A DNA stretch of 64,000 nt, taken from NCBI GenBank assembly GCA_017935025.1, contig JAGBIL010000017.1:56042-120041 (forward strand), written 5' to 3'. Within the stretch, counting starts at the first letter, position 1. Every line of letters begins with the position of its first letter. Source of the DNA: Opitutales bacterium (GTDB taxonomy: Bacteria; Verrucomicrobiota; Verrucomicrobiia; Opitutales; UBA953). Below the pieces are notes generated by a model. That model worked only from the letters and a program-made list of their open reading frames with translations, made no database searches and was not told the origin of the DNA. The translations under genes were made by a program, and so were the position numbers. This document shows positions 53,348-60,733 of the stretch, piece by piece.

Positions 53348-53752
53348 TTAATCTTTCTTCCCGTGCTCTGCCGTAACCTTAATCGTAATACCGCCGCGCG
53401 CGCCGAATTCGCCGACGACCTCGCACCACACGGGATCAAGCGCCGCGACCAAGTCGTCCAGAATCTGGTTCGTCAGGTGCTCGTGAAACGTACCTTCGTT
53501 GCGGTACGACCAGAGGTAGAGTTTGAGCGATTTGGACTCGACGATTTTTTCCGCCGGGATGTAGCGTATCGTTATTGTCGCAAAATCCGGCTGCCCCGTC
53601 GCCGGGCAAACGCAGGTAAACTCCTCCGTGCGCAACTCCACGACGTAGCGGCGCTGACGGTTGTGGTTCGGGAACGCTTCGAGCTTGCGCGCGGGAACGT
53701 TTTTCGTCGCACCGATCGAAAGCCCCTGTAAATCTTCCGGTTGTGTAAGCAT
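53348..53752 (-). CDS. queF: NADPH-dependent 7-cyano-7-deazaguanine reductase (short form)
   Basis: QueF reduces preQ0 to preQ1 in tRNA queuosine synthesis. The catalytic Cys is in FTCVCPATGQPDFATITI, and the family motif is ESKSLKLYLWSYRNEGTFHEH. At 134 aa it is the short, single-domain form. ATG at 53752 (MLTQPEDLQG) was chosen; a longer reading is unsupported. No other queuosine gene is adjacent. Confidence 0.95.
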   Translation of the reverse strand: MLTQPEDLQGLSIGATKNVPARKLEAFPNHNRQRRYVVELRTEEFTCVCPATGQPDFATITIRYIPAEKIVESKSLKLYLWSYRNEGTFHEHLTNQILDDLVAALDPVWCEVVGEFGARGGITIKVTAEHGKKD

Positions 53753-53872
53753 GGCGTGAAATCTACGGTCCCGAGCCCCGCGCCGCAACCAATTTAGTTT
53801 TTTTCAAAAAAACTGTCTTCACGACAGTATTTCGTGATTGCGACACTCCGGGAAAACACGCATTGTGGGGTC

Positions 53873-54754
53873 ATGAAACTCGTACCCCTTATCCCGACCC
53901 TTATTCTCTGCTCTTTTCCCGGAATCTCCCACGCGGCGGCAGTCTGGGCTCCCGGTGTTTCCGAGCAAGGCGGCTGGGTGGATTTTAATAAAACCTGCAC
54001 AGATTCAAGCAACTACATGGCGGACATGGGAATGTGCTGGGCCGCTTCTGCAAGTAACGTCATCACATGGTGGCAAACTCAAAACGCGGACAAACTGACA
54101 TCTGCCAACAAACCGACGGAAACCTACGGAATTGATACGAATTGGGATATCTTCAGAACGGTTTACAACGATGTTGGAGGAAATCCGAGCACCGCGTACG
54201 ATTGGTATATTAACGGAGTCGGAACAGATCAATACGGAGTGCCCGTTTATAGTACCTCCATGGATTGGTCTCAAGAGTATGACAAAGAAACCGGAACAGG
54301 CTACCCGACAACGCTGTGGGACGGAGGCTTCCTCAAAAACGTCGGTGTAGAAAGTACTGCATTCACGATCAACTCCTCAGATTCATTCAAAAATATCGTC
54401 AATGCCATTTCAGACGGGTACGCTTTAAGTGTTTCGACCCGCCCCGGGGACGGCTCCAGCGCGCATGCGATTACACTTTGGGGCATTGAATACACCGGAA
54501 CAATAGACAATCCGGAAAACATTTTTGCGTACATCACGGACTCCGACAATTTGTATGGCAAAGACAAACTGGTTAAAACGACGCTCGCTGTCAAAGGAAC
54601 GAGTCTTTCCATTGAGTACGGCGGACTTGTTTGGAACCGTGTTGACGGCTTACGCACGATTGTCGTTCCCGAGCCGTCTGCGTTCGGCTTAATCGCGGGA
54701 ACACTTGCTCTCGCCCTCGTCGCCTCCTCCCGCCGCCGAAATTGCCGCCGCTAA
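53873..54754 (+). CDS. IdeS/Mac-like cysteine peptidase with PEP-CTERM anchor
   Basis: A signal peptide (MKLVPLIPTLILCSFPGISHA) precedes a domain whose motifs match the IdeS/Mac C66 peptidases: GMCWAASASNVITWW (C55), AHAITLWGIEY (H198) and YITDSDN (D223, D225). The C-terminus is a PEP-CTERM sorting tail: VVPEPSAFG, a hydrophobic helix (LIAGTLALALVA) and SSRRRNCRR. The protein is therefore probably exported and anchored or processed by an exosortase system. IdeS itself cleaves IgG in streptococci; here the target is unknown. ATG at 53873 follows a weak GGGG element. A terminator follows. Confidence 0.82.
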   Translation: MKLVPLIPTLILCSFPGISHAAAVWAPGVSEQGGWVDFNKTCTDSSNYMADMGMCWAASASNVITWWQTQNADKLTSANKPTETYGIDTNWDIFRTVYNDVGGNPSTAYDWYINGVGTDQYGVPVYSTSMDWSQEYDKETGTGYPTTLWDGGFLKNVGVESTAFTINSSDSFKNIVNAISDGYALSVSTRPGDGSSAHAITLWGIEYTGTIDNPENIFAYITDSDNLYGKDKLVKTTLAVKGTSLSIEYGGLVWNRVDGLRTIVVPEPSAFGLIAGTLALALVASSRRRNCRR

Positions 54755-54775
54755 TCGGCATTTCCTCCCAAAAAC

Positions 54776-54813
54776 CAAACGTTCCCGCAGTTTTGCTACG
54801 GGGACGTTTTTTG
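54776..54813. terminator. Terminator with a degenerate GCGGGAACG pair
   Basis: AACGTTCCCG (54778-54787) pairs with CGGGGACGTT (54799-54808) with one G-U pair; a T-run follows. It lies between the convergent peptidase and methyltransferase genes. Confidence 0.8.
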
Positions 54814-54821
54814 CACCGGGT

Positions 54822-55694
54822 TCAAAACGGAAGCATTTCCGAATCCTCTTCGCGCAGGGAAAAATTCTGCTCCTGCGGGAATACGGCGGGAGGAAAAGCG
54901 AGTTTTCGGCGGAATTTTTCAAACGTTTCGAAATTCAAAATTCCGATTTTGCGGGAACGGGAAATTTCCAGAAATTTCTCCTCCCGTTCAATTCCGAGAA
55001 ATCGACGGTTTAAAAGATTCGCGGCAACCCCCGTCGTCGAACTTCCCGCAAACGGGTCAAGAATCCACGCCCGTTCACGCGTTGAAGCAAGAATGATGCG
55101 AGCCAGAAGCGGTAGCGGCTTTTGTGTCGGATGTTTTCCGCAAGATTTTTCCCACGGAGCAATGGCGGGAAGATTCCATACGTCGCGCATTTGTTTCCCG
55201 TCGTTGAGCTCCCGCATGAGCTCGTAGTTGAAATAGTGCGGAACTTTTTCAAATTTTCGCGCCCAAATAACAAATTCGCTCGAATGCGTGAAATACCGAC
55301 ACGACAAATTCGGCGGAGGATTGGTTTTCGCCCACGTTACGACATTTAGAATTTTGAAACCCTGCTCTTTCAGAATTTTCGCGACGGAAAAAATATTGTG
55401 GTATGTACCGCTAATCCAAATCGTTCCCGCAGGAGCCAATTTTTTACGCGCCTCCGAAATCCATTCCCGCGTGAACGCCTCATCCGCATCCCCGCCGCGG
55501 GAACGGTCCCAATCGCCCTTATTTACGGAAACGACTTTTCCCGACTGAACGGAAATTCCGTCGTTCGAGAGAAAATACGGCGGGTCCGCGAAAATCATGT
55601 CGAACTCAAAATCAAACGTCCGGAGCGAACTCACGCAATCGCCGCGCAAGAGCGTAAAATCCCGATCGGGCGACTTGTAGAAATGCGGAATCAT
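54822..55694 (-). CDS. DpnA-like DNA adenine methyltransferase
   Basis: The catalytic motif DPPY is at residues 37-40 (FDMIFADPPYFLSNDG), ahead of the AdoMet-binding segment ILDPFAGSSTTGVAANLLNRRFLGIERE. This order (DPPY first) is the beta class, as in M2.DpnII, which methylates GATC including single-stranded DNA. It is the third gene of a module with a nuclease-like gene (4-bp overlap) and a Dam-like gene. GATC specificity is inferred from the Dam/DpnA pairing, not shown. Confidence 0.9.
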   Translation of the reverse strand: MIPHFYKSPDRDFTLLRGDCVSSLRTFDFEFDMIFADPPYFLSNDGISVQSGKVVSVNKGDWDRSRGGDADEAFTREWISEARKKLAPAGTIWISGTYHNIFSVAKILKEQGFKILNVVTWAKTNPPPNLSCRYFTHSSEFVIWARKFEKVPHYFNYELMRELNDGKQMRDVWNLPAIAPWEKSCGKHPTQKPLPLLARIILASTRERAWILDPFAGSSTTGVAANLLNRRFLGIEREEKFLEISRSRKIGILNFETFEKFRRKLAFPPAVFPQEQNFSLREEDSEMLPF

Positions 55695-56221
55695 TGTATT
55701 TTCTCCGATGGAGGAAGTCCTAATTTCCACAACGGAATATGCTCGAAGTAGTAAAAGCAACGAACGCTGATGATGTAGTCGAGCACGTCCTTGTATTCCG
55801 GCTTACGAAACCAGTCGCCCAACAGGTAAATGTAATCAACGTCGATATTCGCGGGAGCCAAAAGCTTCGTATATTGTTTTTTCTTAAAATCGCAGGTTTG
55901 AAGCTTTTCGTCTACGGAACCGGCGACCTGCTGAAACTTGCACTCAATGACATAAAGCGTATTCCGGATTATGATAAAAATGCTGTCGTCGGGAAGAAGC
56001 CTTTTGGAAATACACATTTTCCAATCAATTTCGAGCTCGTCCAAAAATTTATAAAATGCGTGTTTTTTGAAAATTCGGGCGATTTTCTCGCCTTCAAAAA
56101 ACACGTTCCCGTCAACGACCGTATATCCCTTGTAGCACTGAAGAAATGTCGCCAAATCCGTTTTTCCTTCAAACTCCAAGCCCGTTTTTGTTTTTGCCCC
56201 GCCAACGCCGCCTTTAACCAT
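55691..56221 (-). CDS. PD-(D/E)XK nuclease-like protein, probable type II restriction enzyme
   Basis: The 176 aa sequence has a nuclease-like core: P77-D78-D79 in RLLPDDSIFIII, then E93-C94-K95 in LYVIECKFQQVAG, a PD-(x)-EXK layout. An upstream acidic cluster lies in LEFEGKTDL. It lies between two adenine methyltransferase genes and overlaps the following one by 4 bp, which points to the restriction component. It does not look like classical DpnII. The ATG has a strong GAGGAGG Shine-Dalgarno sequence, rare in this window. Cleavage site unknown. Confidence 0.7.
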   Translation of the reverse strand: MVKGGVGGAKTKTGLEFEGKTDLATFLQCYKGYTVVDGNVFFEGEKIARIFKKHAFYKFLDELEIDWKMCISKRLLPDDSIFIIIRNTLYVIECKFQQVAGSVDEKLQTCDFKKKQYTKLLAPANIDVDYIYLLGDWFRKPEYKDVLDYIISVRCFYYFEHIPLWKLGLPPSEKIQ

Positions 56222-56232
56222 TTCTTCCCTCC

Positions 56233-57210
56233 TCAAAAATTTGAAATCAGGACTTCCGTCAGTTTTCCGCGCTTAGAGGCGTTGGCATTTACCATGCGGG
56301 AAGCGAGAACGCGACGAATTGAGAACCCTTCGTAAAGTTTTTCAAAGAATGATGTTCCCGCCGTATCGAACACATCGGAATTGCTCAAAACCCAACGCGC
56401 GCCGCGCTCGTGAAGCTGACCGCAGAAATCACGCAAGCGCACTTGCTCGGCGTCGTCAAAACCGCCCTGCGCGTAGGTGTTAAAATTCGAGGTTTTACTG
56501 AGCGGCTTGTAGGGCGGATCCAAATAAAACAGGGCGTTCCCGTCGGCAAATTTCAGCGTTTCCGCAAAATCTCCGCAGAGGATTTCCGTGTTTTGCAGTA
56601 GTCGGCTGTCCGCTCGAATCGTATCGGCATCGCAAATTTTCGGATGCTTGTATTTCCCGAAAGGCACATTAAATCCACCCTTGGAATTCACACGAAAAAG
56701 CCCGTTAAAACAGGTTCGGTTCAAGAAAAAAAGCAACGCGGGAACGCGGATTTTATCGAAAGAAGCGTTCCCGTGAGAGCTTACCGTAAGCGAGTTAAAC
56801 TCGGTGCGGCGGGCAAGAAAAAATTCCCGCCGGACATCCTCTTCTTGAGAGAGCGAAAAGTATTCGTGCTCGAGTCCGGAAAGCACGGAAATCAGTTTTT
56901 CCGGCTCATCGCGAACACTGCGATAGGCGGCAACCAACGCCGGGTTGATGTCATTGATAACGGCTTTTTTTATGTCCGCGCCTTCGCGTAAAAGCCGAAA
57001 CAAAATCGCACCGCCTCCGACAAACGGCTCAACGTAAACAACATTTTTATTTTGAAAAACATCCTGCGGGAACGCCTCAAAAATCTCATCGGCAAGTTGA
57101 GCCTTCCCGCCGACCCATTTCAAGAACGGCTTCCCGCCAAACGAGGCATCTCGGGCATACGGTTTTTCAATTCGGTGGACTTTGAATCTCTCACGGAGAC
57201 ACAGAGCCAC
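56233..57210 (-). CDS. dam: Dam-like (alpha class) DNA adenine methyltransferase
   Basis: Dam/DpnM methylates adenine, classically in GATC. The AdoMet-binding start is KPFLKWVGGKAQLADEI, with VEPFVGGGAILFRL, and the catalytic motif is LFYLDPPYKPLSKTSNF near residue 220. LLFFLNRTCFNGLFRVNSKGGFNVPFGK completes the family pattern. The only start before the domain is a GTG at 57210, in sequence that resembles an intergenic repeat (ACGGAGACACAGAGCCACGG), so the true start is uncertain. First gene of the restriction-modification module. Confidence 0.9.
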   Translation of the reverse strand: MALCLRERFKVHRIEKPYARDASFGGKPFLKWVGGKAQLADEIFEAFPQDVFQNKNVVYVEPFVGGGAILFRLLREGADIKKAVINDINPALVAAYRSVRDEPEKLISVLSGLEHEYFSLSQEEDVRREFFLARRTEFNSLTVSSHGNASFDKIRVPALLFFLNRTCFNGLFRVNSKGGFNVPFGKYKHPKICDADTIRADSRLLQNTEILCGDFAETLKFADGNALFYLDPPYKPLSKTSNFNTYAQGGFDDAEQVRLRDFCGQLHERGARWVLSNSDVFDTAGTSFFEKLYEGFSIRRVLASRMVNANASKRGKLTEVLISNF

Positions 57211-57506
57211 GGAGCATCAAGCGATAAACTCCGCCGCCGGTCCAAAACAATGACAAGGAATCCTTGACCGGAAGCGGGATTCAAGATGTTCCCGTAGCGC
57301 TCTACGCCTCCGCGAGAAAACCTTCTTTCTTCTTCTGCTAAATTTGCGATTGCGTTCATTTCCGAAGATGAATCTCGAAAAAATCCGCTCGAAGAATCGC
57401 CTCAATCCCGCTTAGAATACGCCCCAATGAAAAAATCACACCGAATTGAAAATTCGGTGAACTTTTGAGGGTTACAGGAGGACGAACGCAGACAACACGG
57501 AGTGTG
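57211..57506. other. Intergenic region before the restriction-modification module
   Basis: No gene is supported here. The region contains the downstream terminator of the four-helix-bundle gene near 57430-57460 and repeat-like words next to the dam start. A promoter for the module should lie here, but I see no clear match. Confidence 0.6.
57430..57460 (-). terminator. Terminator of the four-helix-bundle gene
   Basis: CACCGAATT (57440-57448) and AATTCGGTG (57452-57460) form a perfect 9-bp stem with a 3-base loop. On the minus strand TGATTTTTTC follows. It could alternatively be an operator for the module downstream. Confidence 0.6.
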
Positions 57507-58097
57507 TTAGGCGGAGTTCGAGTTACGGTTTCGTCGTTCACGGGAACGGATGCGGTAGAGACGCTCCGTAAATCCGCCTTCGTTTTTAAAATCTTCCGCA
57601 AGACGAGCGACCTGCTTGTCTAAAAAATAACAGGCAATATTGATTAGAGAAAGCACCCCGTTGGCGGCAAGACACGACGAACTTAGCGGCGTATCGGCAA
57701 GGCTTAACTCACGTTCCCGTGCGACCCAAGCCGCAAACTCGTGAAGCGTTTTCGGTCTCTGTGCTTTGATTCTTAAGAGTATCGGATGAGACGGCGGGAA
57801 CATCGGCAATTCCCGTTGGCGCAAGAAATCTTCATAATCCAAACGCAGTTCCTCCAAGCTCGCTCGCGCAATTTGAGTAAGTTTAAGTTCGATTTTCTTT
57901 GAAGTTGCCGAGGCTTGAGAACCTTCGGCGATATTTTGAACTCCGCTCCGAGCCGCCTGCACCATTTGATCACGCGTCCGGCTAAACCGACTCACATAAC
58001 GCTCGGTAAAGCGAACCGTGATGTCGTAAACGAGTTGTCCCACCTGAAAACTCTTAAGGTTGCGATAGCCGCCATGGGTAGGGATAAGATTTTCCAT
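57507..58097 (-). CDS. Four-helix-bundle protein with suffix domain (23S rRNA-IVP-like)
   Basis: The 196 aa sequence begins MENLIPTHGGYRNLKSFQVGQLVYDITVRF and has RDQMVQAARSGVQNIAEGSQ, the hallmark of four-helix-bundle proteins related to those encoded in 23S rRNA intervening sequences. ELKLTQIARASLEELRLDYEDFLRQR follows. A C-terminal suffix (from about residue 150) ends in an Arg/Asn-rich tail. Function is unknown; free-standing copies are common in environmental bacteria. It lies between the second BRO-N gene and the restriction module. Confidence 0.82.
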   Translation of the reverse strand: MENLIPTHGGYRNLKSFQVGQLVYDITVRFTERYVSRFSRTRDQMVQAARSGVQNIAEGSQASATSKKIELKLTQIARASLEELRLDYEDFLRQRELPMFPPSHPILLRIKAQRPKTLHEFAAWVARERELSLADTPLSSSCLAANGVLSLINIACYFLDKQVARLAEDFKNEGGFTERLYRIRSRERRNRNSNSA

Positions 58098-58170
58098 TTA
58101 GGATTTTCTATAAAAACACTCGTATTTACACAACGCCAAGTTTGTGGAGTCCGTGAAGAGCCTGTGCCAC

Positions 58171-58217
58171 AAAAAAAGCGTTCCCGCGCGGCGAAAGCCG
58201 TTTTTGCGGGAACGCGT
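58171..58217 (-). terminator. Terminator after the second BRO-N gene
   Basis: GCGTTCCCGC (58178-58187) pairs with GCGGGAACGC (58206-58215), with an inner CGGC-GAAA-GCCG tetraloop hairpin. On the minus strand a run of seven T follows. The 44 bp at 58172-58215 differ from 59131-59174 by one base. Confidence 0.9.
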
Positions 58218-58238
58218 CCGGGAAAATCCGGAGAATCC

Positions 58239-59078
58239 TTACGGAAGTTGTTTTGGAGTGTCGCCGGAGTCTAAATAATTTGAGGAAGAAATAATGCTCC
58301 GCCCGAGTTCTTTTTCCGTTTCTTTTCGGGCTGTTCCCGCTACACGCCCTCCGCGCCGGGCAACGGATTTGTGTTCCGGCATTTCGGTCGGCTTTTCTTG
58401 CCGGGAAAGTTCCGTTGTTACTTTTTCGCCGAGCATTGTAAAAATCAGCTCCAAGTCCGTCATGTGGTCGCGAAGATTTTGAGCGGGATTAGTCAAGCCC
58501 TTGTGTTTCTTGTATTCGGAAGGAGTCATTCCGAAAGTTGCCTTGGAAATTTCCGCAGTAAGGATTGCGAAATCTTTCTCGTCGGTAATTCCGCGCTCTT
58601 TCCACTCGTCCGTCAGATTCTGCCGAACGGCGATCCCGCGCAGACGTTTATCAATCCAGTCTTTCGGGTAACCTTTTTGTTCGTAAAGCTCCTTCATGCG
58701 CTGTTGCGCCAATTCCGGATTCTCGATCTCGCGAACGCGTTCGTAACCGACTTGTGCCAACCATTGCTTAAACGGTTCGGCTTTCGGCGACGGAATCGCT
58801 TGGATAATACGAAAAATTCCTTTCACGGAAGCGCAATCCGAACTTCTCATCTTTCCGTCCGAAGCCGGCAATTTGAACTGTCGACAAATTGTCGACAGTT
58901 CAAATCCGTCTTCGGCATGAACCCGCTTTTTCATTTTAAACCAGTAATCGCGCGGGTTAACACTATCGGTCAATGCACCGACGACATCGATTACCGAAAA
59001 ATACCATTCGCCCTCATAAAAAGTCCGGCGGATTGATTTTTCCCTAAAAAACACAATTTTTTTCTGAGTCATATTCAT
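58239..59078 (-). CDS. BRO-N family protein, second copy, with a 35-bp coding palindrome
   Basis: EGEWYFSVIDVVGALTDSVNPRDYWFKMKKRV is the BRO-N domain. IIQAIPSPKAEPFKQWLAQVGYERVREIENPELAQQRMKELYEQKGYPKDWIDKRL and NLRDHMTDLELIFTMLGEK follow, ending in GRSIISSSNYL. It is homologous throughout to the gene at 23320 but clearly diverged. The codons for FELST-I-CRQFK form a perfect palindrome (58871-58905) at the same alignment position as in the other copy. The gene is bracketed by two nearly identical 44-bp terminators and contains no GCGGGAACG word. ATG at 59078 or 59072. DNA binding and autoregulation are plausible but unproven. Confidence 0.85.
   Translation of the reverse strand: MNMTQKKIVFFREKSIRRTFYEGEWYFSVIDVVGALTDSVNPRDYWFKMKKRVHAEDGFELSTICRQFKLPASDGKMRSSDCASVKGIFRIIQAIPSPKAEPFKQWLAQVGYERVREIENPELAQQRMKELYEQKGYPKDWIDKRLRGIAVRQNLTDEWKERGITDEKDFAILTAEISKATFGMTPSEYKKHKGLTNPAQNLRDHMTDLELIFTMLGEKVTTELSRQEKPTEMPEHKSVARRGGRVAGTARKETEKELGRSIISSSNYLDSGDTPKQLP
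58871..58905. repeat. Perfect 35-bp palindrome inside the second BRO-N gene
   Basis: ATTTGAACTGTCGACAA (58871-58887), one central base, and its exact complement (58889-58905). Read on the coding strand, codons mirror around ATT: ACA/TGT, TCG/CGA, CTG/CAG, GAA/TTC, TTT/AAA. Confidence 0.97.
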
Positions 59079-59129
59079 TAAGTTTTCGATACGTTTCCGA
59101 TAATGAAGAAATTCCTTTTTTCGGGGAAA

Positions 59130-59176
59130 CAAAAAAGCGTTCCCGCGCGGCGAAAGCCATTTTTGCGGGAACGCTC
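59130..59176 (-). terminator. Terminator of the ROK kinase transcript
   Basis: It has the same stem as at 58171: GCGTTCCCGC with GCGGGAACGC and an inner GGC-GAAA-GCC hairpin, followed by T6 on the minus strand. It is the second copy of the 44-bp repeat around the BRO-N gene. Confidence 0.9.
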
Positions 59177-59214
59177 TTCTTTGAGCTTTAAGCCCTAAGC
59201 TTTAATCTTTTTCC

Positions 59215-60609
59215 TTACGCTTTCGGGATGGCGGGAAGCGAAGCGGCGGCGATAGCCTGACCGTGGCGCTTATCCTTTTCATCCGGCACGACGAGGTTGA
59301 TTTTGAGTTCCGGGAACTCAGCTTTGAGGACTTCGTTTGCCTTGTCGATGATGATCGATCCGCCTTCACCGGAGGTTACGCGGCCCATGATGAGGAGGTT
59401 TTCGTAGGCGTAGAATTCCGCGAAGTGTGCAAGCGTGTAACCGAAGCAAATACCGATTGCTTCGTAAACCTTGCGGGCGCGCGGATCGTTGTCCTTCATG
59501 AGCTTTTGGAGCTCTTCGAGTTTTTCCGGAAGGCGCATTTCCGCCGGAAGCTCAATGCCCGCCATCGGGATGAGGCGACCCGTGCCCTGCTGAGAGAAGT
59601 ACTGAACGCCGCAACCGAGGTCGCCGGACCATTCGTCGGCGGGACCGTTTTCGCGGTAGTCGACGGGAACGAACGCGAGTTCGGAAATCCAATTCGTCAT
59701 GTGTCCTTCCGGATCGACATAACCGGCGGCGACGGACGTGCCCATCGCGACACCGAGAACAGCATTTTTGTTCATGCTCATCGACCCGGCAAGCGCGGTA
59801 ACGTCGCCGTCGTTGATGACTTCAAACGGCACGCCCCATTCTTTGGCGATGTCGATAAACATATTTTTGACGCGCTTTTCGAAAAGTTCCGGATCCTTAA
59901 CGCCGCGGAAAAGAGAAGCCACGCCGACGCGGTTGTTGATGTAGTCGCCTGCGGAGGAACCGCCGATCGCGTCAACGCGCGGGAGGTGAGCCGCGGCGAG
60001 TTTGAGCGAGTGCATGATACCTTCGTAGTGATATTCCGGATCGGCTTGGAAATACGGATCCCATTTAACTTCTTCGGAGAAAACGACCTTGCCGTCGATC
60101 ACGGCGGCGCACTTGCGGTCGGAGCCGCCGAGGTCGAACCCGATGCGGCACCCGTCGAGATTGCGGCCGAGCGGAAGGTGCGAAGCGGCTTCTTTCGGGA
60201 GCCCGGCTTCGTCAACGGCGAGAATTTCGAGGTCTTCGCCGAAAAGCTGTTTCACAAAGCCGACGTCGAATTCGCGTTCGCCGCCCTTGCAATAGCATTT
60301 TTGGAGCATTTCGGCGATGCACGGAGCGTATTTTCCGGAAACATAAACTTTCGTTCCGCCGCGAGCCCAGAGGAGGAACTTCACGAGGCGTTCAACGTAA
60401 ACTTTGTTCAGCGGAGCGAATTCCGGCGTGCACGGAAGACAAACGGTGCGGAAAACGGACGCTGTCCCGTCCGGGCGTTCAAGCCCGATGGCGAGCGGTG
60501 CCGAGTCGGCGGTTGCAGCCGCGAGTTTGCGGTATTCGCGGTTCCACAGAACGGCGGGAACGAACGCGGGATCAATTTCGGGAACGAATTTGGGAGAAAC
60601 TTTGATCAT
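59215..60609 (-). CDS. ROK-type sugar kinase
   Basis: The kinase core starts about residue 165 (CRIGFDLGGSDRKCAAVIDGKVVF, phosphate-binding motif), with FEVINDGDVTALAGSMSMNKNAVLGVAMGTSVAAGYV and a zinc-free LGCGVQYF region. The first 160 residues are an N-terminal extension not found in short ROK kinases (the protein has 464 aa). ROK enzymes phosphorylate glucose, GlcNAc, ManNAc and similar sugars. nagB lies upstream on the same strand, so an amino-sugar substrate is likely but not proven. ATG at 60609. Confidence 0.82.
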   Translation of the reverse strand: MIKVSPKFVPEIDPAFVPAVLWNREYRKLAAATADSAPLAIGLERPDGTASVFRTVCLPCTPEFAPLNKVYVERLVKFLLWARGGTKVYVSGKYAPCIAEMLQKCYCKGGEREFDVGFVKQLFGEDLEILAVDEAGLPKEAASHLPLGRNLDGCRIGFDLGGSDRKCAAVIDGKVVFSEEVKWDPYFQADPEYHYEGIMHSLKLAAAHLPRVDAIGGSSAGDYINNRVGVASLFRGVKDPELFEKRVKNMFIDIAKEWGVPFEVINDGDVTALAGSMSMNKNAVLGVAMGTSVAAGYVDPEGHMTNWISELAFVPVDYRENGPADEWSGDLGCGVQYFSQQGTGRLIPMAGIELPAEMRLPEKLEELQKLMKDNDPRARKVYEAIGICFGYTLAHFAEFYAYENLLIMGRVTSGEGGSIIIDKANEVLKAEFPELKINLVVPDEKDKRHGQAIAAASLPAIPKA

Positions 60610-60624
60610 GATAAAAATTTTTAG

Positions 60625-60733
60625 GTAGTTAATAGTGAACAATGAATAGTGAATAACGCATTGCGAGGTTTTTGCTTAGGCAAAAACTTTGAAGAATACG
60701 TTATTCATTATTCACTATCCGTTATTCGTTGTT
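60625..60733. repeat. Long palindromic intergenic repeat, type B copy 3
   Basis: The left arm TTAATAGTGAACAATGAATA and the right arm TTATTCATTATTCACTATCC surround the mini-hairpin GTTTTTGC-TTA-GGCAAAAAC. It lies between nagB and the ROK gene, within their likely operon. Confidence 0.75.

Noticed and set aside
57120..57359. Minus-strand 79-codon frame upstream of dam
   Set aside because: It overlaps the dam N-terminus in another frame, has low-complexity content and matches no family I know.
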